The translations under genes and the position numbers were made by a program. A DNA stretch of 64,000 nt, taken from positions 1-64,000 of the forward strand of contig NZ_JACHOT010000010.1 in NCBI RefSeq assembly GCF_014200015.1. The letters are read 5' to 3'. The notes beneath the pieces were generated by a model. The model was given only the letters and a program-made list of their open reading frames with translations, ran no database searches and was not told the DNA's origin. Shown in pieces: positions 18,973 to 26,868 of this stretch. Each line of letters begins with the position of its first letter. Within the stretch, counting starts at the first letter, position 1. The stretch is from Aminobacter niigataensis. Lineage in GTDB: Bacteria; Pseudomonadota; Alphaproteobacteria; Rhizobiales; Rhizobiaceae.

Positions 18973-19941
18973 TCAAAGCTTTTTTGCCAGCTCCTCGGCT
19001 TCGGCATTGGGCGCGGCACGGTTCTTGACCCGCAACTTGTGCTCGCGGTGGATGATGTAGAGACCGCTGGCAACGATGATCGCAGCCCCCGCGAGGGTGT
19101 ACCGGTCGGGCAACTGGTCGAAGACCAGCCAGCCGAGGATGATCATCCACACCATCTGCAGATAGGGATAAGGCGCAAGCGCCGTGGCTGTGGCGCGCTG
19201 ATAGGCCTTGATCAGCAGCCAGTGGCCGAAACCGCCGAAGACTCCCAGGCCGAACAGCACCAGCCAGTCATAGAGATGGGCGGGCATCGAACCTGCCAGC
19301 GGCAGCGCCGGCAGCATGAAGATGGCGGGCACGACAGCCGAATAGAGGATCAGGCTCTCGGCCGTTTCGCGGCTGCCCATCTGCCGGGTCATGATGGTGT
19401 AGAGCGACGAGCTCAGCATGGCGCAGATCGAGAACAGGTGGCCGATGCCGAAGCCGCCGAAACCCGGTCGGGTGATGACGATCACGCCGATGAACCCGAC
19501 CGAGACGGCAAGCCAGCGCCGCCAGCCGGCCCACTCGCCGAGCAGCGGCCCGGCAAGCGCGGTGATGACCATCGGGCTGGCGAAATTGATCGACACCGTT
19601 TCGGCGAGTTGCAGTGTCTGCAGCGCCATGAAGTTGAAGATGGTCGAGCCGAACATGAACACGGCGCGCAGTATCTGCAGCCAGATGTTCTGCGGCACCA
19701 GGCGCTCGGGCCGCCGCCATGCCTTGAACAGCACCATGACGAGCATTGCATGGACCGCAAAACGCACCCAGGTGACGAAAGGGGCGGCCATGCCCGACGT
19801 CACCAGGTGCTTGGCGCTGGTGTCGAGGAAGGAAAAGACCAGGCCCGACGCGAATATCAGCAGGATCGCCGATGACGGCGTTGCAGTTTCTGCTGGTTTT
19901 TCAGGAGTCACGCTGGCAGGCCGGATGGAACGGAGGATCAC
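18973..19941 (-). CDS. DMT superfamily EamA-type transporter
   Basis: A 322-residue inner-membrane protein with about ten hydrophobic segments, arranged as two EamA repeats (about residues 25-160 and 170-305). Visible landmarks are FASGLVFSFLDTSAKHLVTS, RWLAVSVGFIGVIVITRPG at the end of the first repeat, and YPYLQMVWMIILGWLVFDQL in the second. Such proteins export amino acids or other small metabolites. The GTG at 19941 lacks a clear ribosome site, so the exact start is uncertain. It is followed on the same strand by the LacI-family gene, which may control it. Confidence 0.88.
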   Translation of the reverse strand: MILRSIRPASVTPEKPAETATPSSAILLIFASGLVFSFLDTSAKHLVTSGMAAPFVTWVRFAVHAMLVMVLFKAWRRPERLVPQNIWLQILRAVFMFGSTIFNFMALQTLQLAETVSINFASPMVITALAGPLLGEWAGWRRWLAVSVGFIGVIVITRPGFGGFGIGHLFSICAMLSSSLYTIMTRQMGSRETAESLILYSAVVPAIFMLPALPLAGSMPAHLYDWLVLFGLGVFGGFGHWLLIKAYQRATATALAPYPYLQMVWMIILGWLVFDQLPDRYTLAGAAIIVASGLYIIHREHKLRVKNRAAPNAEAEELAKKL

Positions 19942-20005
19942 TCGCTATTGCGCCAATAGGCGCCGCCCGGCAAGGCAAAACTCGTGTCTGCAGGCGACGA
20001 AGCGC

Positions 20006-20518
20006 CTATTCCGCCGCTTCGGCTTCCGCTTCTGGCTCCACCTCGGCCGTACCCTCGACATCGGCAGCCGCCTCTTCGTCGATGATCGTCAGGTCCGACA
20101 GATTGGCCTCGATGCGCAGGAGAAGCTTGGACAGCTGCTTCAGATCCTTCTTGTCGAAGCCCTTGAGCGCCTGCTTTTCGGTCTTCTTGACCGACTTTTC
20201 GATGGCGCGGATGGCATCTTGGCCGGTTTCGGTGAGGAAAATGTGGGCCTGGCGGGCATCGGTGTCCGAAGCGCGCTTTTCAAGAAAACCCTGCGCCTGC
20301 AGCCGGTTGATGGTCTTGGTGATCGTCGGCGGACGCACGCCCAGCCGCGAGGCGAGCTGACCGGGAGTCTGGCCGTCGTCGTCGTGCAGCGACAGCATGA
20401 TCTGGTCCTGGCCGGCATAGAATCCGTGGGCAAGGAGCCGTGCGGCAAGCGAGGTGCGCGCCAGCCTGGCCACTTGGTGAAGCCGGCTCATCGCCGCGCC
20501 TTTGTTGGACTTGGACAT
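20006..20518 (-). CDS. MarR-family transcriptional regulator with acidic tail
   Basis: A 170-residue winged-helix regulator. The DNA-binding core is visible as QTPGQLASRLGVRPPTITKT (about residues 50-69) followed by the wing QGFLEKRASDTDARQAHIFL. The last 25 residues are strongly acidic (Glu/Ala-rich, starting DEEAAADVEG). The ATG at 20518 has AGGAGAGGCGG directly upstream. It lies between the EamA gene and the dioxygenase gene, all on the minus strand but with gaps of 64 and 197 bases. Confidence 0.9.
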   Translation of the reverse strand: MSKSNKGAAMSRLHQVARLARTSLAARLLAHGFYAGQDQIMLSLHDDDGQTPGQLASRLGVRPPTITKTINRLQAQGFLEKRASDTDARQAHIFLTETGQDAIRAIEKSVKKTEKQALKGFDKKDLKQLSKLLLRIEANLSDLTIIDEEAAADVEGTAEVEPEAEAEAAE

Positions 20519-20617
20519 CCGCCTCTCCTGCGCCACGCCCCCGTGCCGTACTGGCCGAGAATAGTTGCTGCGTAGCCCTTGGCAATCGACAGTGCGGGAG
20601 ATTGTTGCCGTCTCACT

Positions 20618-20627
20618 TTGCCGGCAA
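20618..20627. promoter_or_regulatory. Short palindrome upstream of the MarR-family gene
   Basis: TTGCCGGCAA is a perfect ten-base palindrome about 100 bases upstream of the MarR-family ATG; a related CGCCGGCAAATTTCCGGGCAA follows near 20691. It may be a regulator site, but short GC palindromes occur by chance in this genome. Confidence 0.25.
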
Positions 20628-20715
20628 CCGACCTTCCGCATGAGCGCTATTGCCAGACGGATGTTACAGTTCGATGACAGATACCGTTCGCCGGCAAATT
20701 TCCGGGCAACGCAGC

Positions 20716-21450
20716 CTACGCTGCCCTTTTCACCGCGATGATCATCAGCGCCTCGTAGGCGGCAGCAGCCTCGCGCACCGCACTTTGCACGCCCTGGCCG
20801 GCGCGACGCAGGATGCCGTCGTCGGCATTCATCGTATCGCGCTCCCCGCTGCGCTGGTTGTAGGGCGCGACGGCGGTGAAGATGTGCTCGCTGAGATCGT
20901 CGGGAAAGAACATCTGGCCGGTCATCGCCCTGCCTTCGCTCGGAAACGCCTTGAAATGGATATGCGTGGTGCGGCCGCGATACCAGCCGGGATAGATGGT
21001 CTTGAAGGTGACGATGCCGTCCCTGCCGGTGCGCTGCCAGCCGCGGAGGAATTTTTCGCCCGTGGTGTCGACGTCGCGGCCGTCGCCCTGGCCGGGATAG
21101 CCCGAATAGTGGCCGGTCGCGTCGCAATGCCAGAGGTCGACGCGGGCGCCCTCGATCGGCACGCAAGCCTCGTCGACGACCTGCAGTTGCACGGTGAGCG
21201 CAACGCCCTTCCTGCCTTCGGTGATCTCGGCGCGCTCCAGCGCCGGATCGAAATAATAGGGACCTTCGGTCGTTTCCGGCGTGATCGAGCAGACGCCGGC
21301 CTCCGGCATCAGTAACGAGGCTCCGGATGCCGGCGTAGTTTGCTGCGCAAACAGCTGGACCGGCACCAGCGCGCTGCCGCTCGCGGTCACTGCGATGAGG
21401 CCAAGCGCCCGGCGGCGGCTCAGTCTGCTGGGAAAAGATGCTTTCGGCAT
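20716..21450 (-). CDS. Exported intradiol ring-cleavage dioxygenase family protein
   Basis: A 244-residue protein of the protocatechuate/catechol intradiol dioxygenase fold. Residues 1-35 form a Tat-like signal (SRRRALGLIAVTASGSALVP, then FAQQ), so it is exported. The non-haem iron ligands are recognisable: Tyr in ATGHYSGYPGQ, Tyr in YPGWYRGRTTHIHFK, and the two His of that same segment. CSITPETTEGPYY and YNQRSGERDTMNADDG are typical of the secreted subgroup. The start at 21450 was chosen because it begins the signal. The substrate is unknown; exported members are poorly characterised. Confidence 0.85.
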   Translation of the reverse strand: MPKASFPSRLSRRRALGLIAVTASGSALVPVQLFAQQTTPASGASLLMPEAGVCSITPETTEGPYYFDPALERAEITEGRKGVALTVQLQVVDEACVPIEGARVDLWHCDATGHYSGYPGQGDGRDVDTTGEKFLRGWQRTGRDGIVTFKTIYPGWYRGRTTHIHFKAFPSEGRAMTGQMFFPDDLSEHIFTAVAPYNQRSGERDTMNADDGILRRAGQGVQSAVREAAAAYEALMIIAVKRAA

Positions 21451-21632
21451 CGATGCTGTCTCCGAAAATGGGGCGGCAAGCCCTTGCCCAGCCCTCAATC
21501 TAGGCACGTCCCGGCCACCGTCCCAATGAAACTTCCGTAATGTGCGCAACGCGCCGCCTTGATGCCGTTTGAGACGTGCAAAAGCGTCTCCGGCATCCTA
21601 TATGGAGCCTCTATTCGATCCCGAGGACGACC

Positions 21633-22715
21633 ATGACCGAAGCTCAGACCCAAATCCCCGTCACCGTACTGACCGGCTATCTCGGCTCGGGCAAGACGAC
21701 CCTGCTCAACCGCATCCTGTCGGAAAACCACGGCAAACGTTATGCGGTCATCGTCAACGAATTCGGCGAGATCGGCATCGACAACGACCTGATCGTCGAA
21801 TCCGACGAGGAAATCTACGAGATGAACAATGGCTGCGTCTGCTGCACCGTGCGCGGCGACCTGATCCGCGTCGTCGAAGGCCTGATGCGCCGCCCCGGCC
21901 GCTTCGACGCCATCGTCGTCGAGACCACCGGCCTTGCCGACCCGGTCCCCGTCGCCCAGACCTTCTTCATGGACGAGGACGTTCGTTCCAAGACCAAGCT
22001 CGACGCCGTCGTCGCCCTGGTCGACGCCAAGCACCTGCCGCTCCGCCTCAAGGATTCTCGCGAGGCCGAGGACCAGATCGCTTTCGCCGACGTCGTCGTG
22101 CTCAACAAGACCGATCTTGTGAACGAGGATGAACTGCGCCAGGTCGAAGCCGCCATCCGCGCCATCAATCCTTCGGCCAGGATCCATCGCACCACCCGCG
22201 CCGGCGTGGCCCTCGACCAGGTGCTCGACCGCGGCGCCTTCGACCTCAAACGCGTGCTGGCCGACGACCCGCATTTCCTCGATGCCCACGATCATGACCA
22301 CGACCACGATCACGAATGCGGCCCGGATTGCGGCCACGACCATCACCACCACGACCATGACCATCATCACCATGATCACGACCACCATGACCATGGCGCG
22401 GTGTCGCCGATCCATGACGTGACGGTGCAGTCGGTGTCGCTGCGCGGCGGCGAGATGGATTCCAAGAAATTCTTCCCCTGGATCGAGAAGATCACCCAGA
22501 TGGAAGGCCCCAACATCCTGCGCCTCAAGGGCATCATCGCCATCAAGGACGACCCGGACCGCTATGTCATCCAGGGCGTGCACATGATCATCGAGGGCGA
22601 CCACCAGCGCGCCTGGAAGGACGACGAGAAGCACGAGAGCCGGCTGGTGTTCATCGGCCGCGAGCTCGACGCCGAGCGTCTGAAGCGCAGCTTCGAGGCC
22701 TGCCAGGCGGCTTAA
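21633..22715 (+). CDS. COG0523 (CobW/ZNG) GTPase with His-rich metal-binding loop
   Basis: A 360-residue metal-chaperone GTPase. The Walker A motif GYLGSGKTT lies at 15-23, the metal-binding CVCC at 68-71, ETTGLADP (switch/Walker B) follows, and the guanine-specificity motif NKTD is near 168. Between the GTPase and C-terminal CobW_C domains is a stretch of about 50 residues (about 215-262) made mainly of His and Asp. This suggests zinc, or possibly cobalt, delivery. The ATG at 21633 gives the family-like [15 protein letters not shown] start. The WD40 gene follows after a palindromic repeat. Confidence 0.92.
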   Translation: MTEAQTQIPVTVLTGYLGSGKTTLLNRILSENHGKRYAVIVNEFGEIGIDNDLIVESDEEIYEMNNGCVCCTVRGDLIRVVEGLMRRPGRFDAIVVETTGLADPVPVAQTFFMDEDVRSKTKLDAVVALVDAKHLPLRLKDSREAEDQIAFADVVVLNKTDLVNEDELRQVEAAIRAINPSARIHRTTRAGVALDQVLDRGAFDLKRVLADDPHFLDAHDHDHDHDHECGPDCGHDHHHHDHDHHHHDHDHHDHGAVSPIHDVTVQSVSLRGGEMDSKKFFPWIEKITQMEGPNILRLKGIIAIKDDPDRYVIQGVHMIIEGDHQRAWKDDEKHESRLVFIGRELDAERLKRSFEACQAA

Positions 22716-22740
22716 GCGCCAACGTGTCCACGGAATACCC

Positions 22741-22803
22741 TGCCCCTCATCCGCCTGACGGCACCCTCTCCCCGTAAACGGGGAGAGGGTAAGGGTAAGG
22801 GCA
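22741..22803. repeat. Palindromic repeat element (CTCTCCCCGT family), single hairpin
   Basis: The core ACCCTCTCCCCGT-AAA-CGGGGAGAGGGT (22763-22790) is a near-perfect hairpin in the gap between the COG0523 GTPase and WD40 genes. It is flanked by TGCCCCTCATCCGCC and AAGGGTAAGGGCA. The same core occurs twice at 58772-58884. It may also act on the transcript joining the two genes. Confidence 0.85.
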
Positions 22804-22830
22804 GCATAAATCTCGAATGGAATAGTCTCT

Positions 22831-23805
22831 ATGCCCACAGTCGCGCCGCTTGATCTCGATGGCCATTGCATCGCAGCCGCCTTCCTCGACAACATTCCGT
22901 TTTTCGCGCTCGCCGAGGGCATGGTGCACTGGCTCGACCACGGCCAGAAGTCGATCAAGCTGCATGATGGCCTGCTGTCGGCGACGACCAACGCCGGCAA
23001 CGATCAGCTGATCACTGGCGGCGAGGACGGCAAGGTGATGTCGCTAAGCTCGTCAGGCACCGCTGAAGAACTCGCCAGCGCCGGCAAGAAATGGGTGACC
23101 TCTGTCGCCTCGGGACCGCAGGGCGCCGTCGCTTATGCCAGCGGCCGCAATGCCTGGGTGCGCTTCGCCGACGGCAAGACCAAGGAATTCGCCCATCCGC
23201 GCTCGGTCGAAGGCATCGCGTTTTCACCGAAGGGCATGCGCATCGGCGTCGCCCGCTACAATGGCGCGACGCTGCATTTCCCCGCCGCCGACGGCACCCC
23301 GACCGAGTTGCAATGGGACGGCGCGCATACCGGCATCACCTTTTCGCCCGACGGCGCCTTCCTGGTCACCACGATGCAGGAAAACGCCCTGCATGGCTGG
23401 AAGCTGGTCGACGCCAAGCACATGCGCATGACCGGCTATCCCGCCAAGGTGAAAAGCCTGTCGTGGAGCGCCAAGGGCAAGTGGCTGGCGAGTTCCGGCG
23501 CGCCCGCGGCCATCGTCTGGCCGTTCACCGGCAAGGACGGCCCGATGGGCAAGGCGCCGCTGGAGCTAGGCACGCGCGGCAACACCATGGTGACGACGGT
23601 TTGCTGCCATCCGAGCGAGGACATCGTCGCCATCGGCTACGACGACGGCATGGTGATGGCTGTGCGTTTCGCCGATGCCAAGGAAGTGCTGTTGCGCCGC
23701 CCCGGCAAGGGCGCGATCACGGCAATGGCCTGGGACAAGGACGAACGCCGCCTCGCCTTCGGCAGTGCCGCCGGCGACTGCGGCGTCATCGACATCGCCG
23801 GCTAG
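22831..23805 (+). CDS. WD40 repeat protein
   Basis: A 324-residue protein made of WD40-like beta-propeller blades, visible as recurring FSPKGMRIGVARYNG, FSPDGAFLVTTMQEN and CCHPSEDIVAIGYDDG units. It has no signal peptide and should be cytosolic. It follows the COG0523 GTPase on the same strand, an association I recall from other Hyphomicrobiales, and may scaffold that metallochaperone. The terminal TAG stop is the first triplet of a palindromic repeat, so the C-terminus may have been set by that insertion. Confidence 0.85.
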   Translation: MPTVAPLDLDGHCIAAAFLDNIPFFALAEGMVHWLDHGQKSIKLHDGLLSATTNAGNDQLITGGEDGKVMSLSSSGTAEELASAGKKWVTSVASGPQGAVAYASGRNAWVRFADGKTKEFAHPRSVEGIAFSPKGMRIGVARYNGATLHFPAADGTPTELQWDGAHTGITFSPDGAFLVTTMQENALHGWKLVDAKHMRMTGYPAKVKSLSWSAKGKWLASSGAPAAIVWPFTGKDGPMGKAPLELGTRGNTMVTTVCCHPSEDIVAIGYDDGMVMAVRFADAKEVLLRRPGKGAITAMAWDKDERRLAFGSAAGDCGVIDIAG

Positions 23806-23863
23806 AGCAATTCCAGGAAAAGTGTGAAGCGGTTTTCCGTCCGGAATTGCGTCAAACGCTCTA
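23803..23863. repeat. Rhizobial palindromic intergenic element
   Basis: Outer arms TAGAGC (23803-23808) and GCTCTA (23858-23863) enclose inner arms GCAATTCC and GGAATTGC with AAAA/TTTT pairing inside. The core GTGTGAAGCGGTTTTCCG is one I associate with abundant dispersed repeats of Rhizobiales genomes. It begins at the WD40 stop codon and ends just before the stop of the convergent membrane-protein gene, so it could serve as a bidirectional terminator. Confidence 0.85.
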
Positions 23864-23866
23864 AAT

Positions 23867-24319
23867 TCAGCCTGCGCGTACCGCCCTGGCCGGCTTGCGG
23901 CGCAGCGCCAGGCCGTCGCGCATGTTGAGCGACAAGAGCGTTATGTTGACGGCGCCGGCCGCCAGTTCGAGCGCCTGGACGGCGAAGAAGGCCGCATCGA
24001 ATCGGCCAGTTTCGGCCCAGCCGGCGAGCACATAGGCCGACGGCAGGAGTACCAGAAGGCCGTTGGCGGCGACGATGCGCATCCGGCGCTTCTTCTGCTG
24101 CACCACCGGGCTCTTCCAGCCCCTGCCGAGCGAGAAGCCCGAGGCGCCGGCGACCATCATCGCCGGGATCAGCACGACCATCCCGGCAAGTATGGCCGCC
24201 TTGACCGCAGCTATGGTTTCGGCGCTGCCGGTGAGTTCGGCCGCGGCCGTGGCAATCCAGAAGCAGGTGATCGTAAGCAAGGCGACCGCACCGGCCGCCG
24301 CATGGAGCTTCGCTTTCAT
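23867..24319 (-). CDS. Hypothetical four-helix membrane protein
   Basis: A 150-residue protein with about four hydrophobic segments (AAAGAVALLTITCFWIATAA, then near residues 40-62, 85-100 and 108-128) and a basic loop KSPVVQQKKRRMR between segments two and three. I do not recognise a named family. It is divergent from a MarR-family gene, and two matching inverted repeats lie between them, so it is the probable target of that regulator. MarR-controlled membrane proteins often relate to export or stress, but nothing here shows which. Confidence 0.7.
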   Translation of the reverse strand: MKAKLHAAAGAVALLTITCFWIATAAAELTGSAETIAAVKAAILAGMVVLIPAMMVAGASGFSLGRGWKSPVVQQKKRRMRIVAANGLLVLLPSAYVLAGWAETGRFDAAFFAVQALELAAGAVNITLLSLNMRDGLALRRKPARAVRAG

Positions 24320-24338
24320 CGTCGAGCCTCCGATTTGG

Positions 24339-24372
24339 ATAGCAAGCTATATATCATTGCATAGCATGCTAT
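24339..24372. promoter_or_regulatory. Twin operators between the membrane protein and MarR genes
   Basis: ATAGCAAGCTAT (24339-24350) and ATAGCATGCTAT (24361-24372) share the arms ATAGC/GCTAT. Their centres are 22 bases apart, about two helical turns, in the 73-base gap between divergent genes. This is the layout expected for a MarR dimer pair that represses both directions. The position also argues for the MarR start at 24393 rather than an ATG inside the second site. Confidence 0.75.
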
Positions 24373-24392
24373 TCAACAGCTATCTCTCAACC

Positions 24393-24824
24393 ATGGCTTT
24401 CCAGAAAGAACGCTCGGCCGGCTATCTCGCAAACCAGATGGCGCGCCTGTTCGCCAAGGGCCTGCATGAGCGTATCCGGCCCCTCGGGCTGGCGCCGGCG
24501 CAGTTCATGACGCTGCTGGCGCTCTGGGACGAGGACGGGATTTCCCAGAGCGAACTGGTGCGGCGCCTCGACGTCGAGCAGGCCACCATGGCCAACACGT
24601 TGACCAGGATGGAGCGCGACGGGCTGATCGAGCGGCGCGCCAACCCCGACGATGGACGCTCGCAGGCCATCCACCTGACGCCGACGGCGAAAGCGCTGCG
24701 TGATCCCGCAACCCAGGCCGCCCGCGCGCAGAACGAGACAGCGCTCGCCGATTTCTCCGAAGGCGAACGCCAGGCATTCCTGGCGCTGATGCGGCGTGCC
24801 ATCGCCGCCATGCACAAGGGTTGA
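24393..24824 (+). CDS. MarR-family transcriptional regulator
   Basis: A 143-residue winged-helix regulator with the recognition region ISQSELVRRLDVEQATMANT (about residues 50-69) and wing DGLIERRANPDDGRSQAIHL. It opens with QKERSAGYLANQMARLFAKG, typical of MarR proteins with an N-terminal dimerisation helix. The start at 24393 was preferred to the ATG at 24366, which would lie inside an operator; neither has a good ribosome site. It is divergent from the membrane-protein gene and probably represses it. Confidence 0.88.
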   Translation: MAFQKERSAGYLANQMARLFAKGLHERIRPLGLAPAQFMTLLALWDEDGISQSELVRRLDVEQATMANTLTRMERDGLIERRANPDDGRSQAIHLTPTAKALRDPATQAARAQNETALADFSEGERQAFLALMRRAIAAMHKG

Positions 24825-24847
24825 TTTGGGAGAGGCGTTTCGCTGGC

Positions 24848-25300
24848 CTATTCGACCAGGCAGGTTGCGCGGCCGGTGAAGTTATAGGTCTTGCCGTCGC
24901 CGCCGGCAGCGCCCGTCATGTCGAAGACGGTGACAGAATACTGGCCGATATAGTCACCCTCGTCGCCCGACCTTGTCCTGATCGTCACCTCGACATAGCC
25001 GTGCGGCTTGTCGCCGACGCGCTCGCGGTAGACCACCATGCGCAGCTCTTCGCCGTCGAGCCAGTATTGCGCGAGGTGCTCGCGCTCGAAGGTGATCTTG
25101 CGCAGGTCCGCCTCGACCGCCTTGTTGGCGATTTCGATCTGGCCGCGAAAATCGAAGACCGGACTGCCCATGCCGCGAGTGACGCCACTCTCGATGGTCA
25201 GTTTCACTGCCTCATCCTTGGCACCGCATGAAAGCCCGCCAGAGGCAACGGCCGGGCCCGCTGCAAGCAGGATCGACATAAGCGTCATCATAACACGCAT
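24848..25300 (-). CDS. Hypothetical secreted protein
   Basis: A 150-residue protein with a Sec signal peptide (MRVMMTLMSILLAAGPAVAS, cleavage about residue 19). The mature part contains two cysteines (LSCGAKDE near the start, ATCLVE at the end) that could pair, and the segment YVEVTIRTRSGDEGDYIGQY. I do not recognise a family. The ATG at 25300 was chosen because GGGGG lies nine bases upstream; the ATG at 25306 sits too close to it. Confidence 0.65.
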   Translation of the reverse strand: MRVMMTLMSILLAAGPAVASGGLSCGAKDEAVKLTIESGVTRGMGSPVFDFRGQIEIANKAVEADLRKITFEREHLAQYWLDGEELRMVVYRERVGDKPHGYVEVTIRTRSGDEGDYIGQYSVTVFDMTGAAGGDGKTYNFTGRATCLVE

Positions 25301-25455
25301 CAGCATCCACCCCCAAAGCACAGTGTCATGATCGACGATGCGCCGGGATGGTCAAGGGCTGCGGGACTGCGCCAATCGACGCCGTGCGCACGGCCAATTG
25401 CCGTTTCGCGTCGGCTCTGGCTAGAGTGGCGCCCGTCTTTCCAATGGGAGCCATG

Positions 25456-26838
25456 ATGAACCGCATCGAACGACCTGATGCCACCGAAGGCTGCGTAGCA
25501 CTTTCGCGCATATCGGAGCTTGCTGCCGCCGAGGCCGAAATCTTCATCAGGGCGCGGCCGAAATCGCAAGCCTCCCTCGGCAACGGCGTGGCGGGCTTCT
25601 TCGGCGGCGTCCCGATGCACTGGATGAAGGACTGGCCGACGCCCTTCCCGATTCTCGTCGACAAGGCGAGCGGTGCTACCATCACCGATGTAGACGGCAA
25701 CAGGCTGGCAGATTTCTGCCTTGGCGACACCGGCTCGATGTTCGGCCACTCCCCTGCCCCGGTCGCCCGCGCCATCCGCCGCCAGGCGAGCCGCGGCCTG
25801 ACCTACATGCTGCCGTCGGAGGATTCGCTGACGCTCGGCCTGCTGCTCGCCGAGCGCTTCGGTCTGCCGCACTGGCAGATCGCCACCACGGCCACCGACG
25901 CCAACCGCTTCGCCCTGCGCGTCGCCCGCGCCGTCACCGGCCGCGACAAGATCCTGGTGTTCAACGGCTGCTACCATGGCGCCGTCGACGAGACGATGGT
26001 GCGGATGGACAGCGGCAAGCCGATCAACCGCCCCGGCCTCGCGGGCGAATTCCGCGACCTCACCGCCCGCACCCGTATCGTCGAGTTCAACGACCTGCCG
26101 GCCCTGGAGAAGGCGCTGAGCCATGGCGACGTCGCCTGCGTCATATCAGAGCCGGTGCTGACCAACTCCTGCATGGTGCTGCCCGAACCGGGCTTCCTCG
26201 AAGGCGTGCGGACGCTGACCCGCAAGGCCGGCACGCTGCTGCTCATCGACGAGACCCACACCATCTCGACCGGCCCGGGCGGCTACACCAGGAAACACAA
26301 CCTCGACCCCGACCTGTTCGTGCTCGGCAAGCCCGTCGCCGGCGGCGTGCCGGCGAGCGTCTGGGGCATGAGCGAGCAGGTCGCGGCCCGCTACGCTGCC
26401 TACAACAGCACCAAGCAGCCGGGCTATTCCGGCATGGGCACGACGCTGTCGGCCAATCCCCTGCAGTTCGCGGCGATGCGCGCCACGCTCGAAGAGGTCA
26501 TGACCGAGGCCAACTACGCCCACATGGAGAAGCTGGCTGAACGGCTGGCCACCGGCCTCGACAAGGCCATCCGAAAACACAAGCTGCCTTGGCACGTGAT
26601 GCGCGTCGGCGCCCGTGTCGAGTTCATCTGCGCTCCCGGCCCGCTGCGCAATGGCGGTGAGGCCGAGCATGCGCACGCCTCGCGGCTCGAAGCCGCCATG
26701 CATGTGGCGTTGGTCAATCGCGGCGTGCTAATCGCGCCGTTCCACAACATGATGCTGGTCTCGCCGGTCACCACGGCACGTCAGGTCGACAGGCTGGTTG
26801 CGGCTTTCGGCGATATTGCCGCCACGCTTGCCGCATGA
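25456..26838 (+). CDS. Class-III aminotransferase (glutamate-1-semialdehyde aminomutase-like)
   Basis: A 460-residue PLP enzyme of fold type I. Landmarks are GDTGSMFGHSPAPVARAI, FNGCYHGAVDETMV, LLLIDETHTISTGPGGYT (the Asp that contacts the pyridine nitrogen) and the Schiff-base lysine in LFVLGKPVAGGVPASVWG. It resembles the aspartate-aminotransferase-family relatives of HemL rather than HemL itself. GGAG precedes the ATG pair at 25453/25456; I took the second. It is followed 30 bases later by a glutamine-synthetase-like gene, so the two probably act on the same amine or amino acid. Confidence 0.87.
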   Translation: MNRIERPDATEGCVALSRISELAAAEAEIFIRARPKSQASLGNGVAGFFGGVPMHWMKDWPTPFPILVDKASGATITDVDGNRLADFCLGDTGSMFGHSPAPVARAIRRQASRGLTYMLPSEDSLTLGLLLAERFGLPHWQIATTATDANRFALRVARAVTGRDKILVFNGCYHGAVDETMVRMDSGKPINRPGLAGEFRDLTARTRIVEFNDLPALEKALSHGDVACVISEPVLTNSCMVLPEPGFLEGVRTLTRKAGTLLLIDETHTISTGPGGYTRKHNLDPDLFVLGKPVAGGVPASVWGMSEQVAARYAAYNSTKQPGYSGMGTTLSANPLQFAAMRATLEEVMTEANYAHMEKLAERLATGLDKAIRKHKLPWHVMRVGARVEFICAPGPLRNGGEAEHAHASRLEAAMHVALVNRGVLIAPFHNMMLVSPVTTARQVDRLVAAFGDIAATLAA

Positions 26839-26868
26839 GACAAGGCATCAGGACAATTGAGTAAGATC

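Noticed and set aside
22290-22395. Tandem repeat of GACCAC/CATGAC units
   Set aside because: This is the His/Asp-rich loop of the COG0523 GTPase, low-complexity coding sequence rather than a separate repeat locus.
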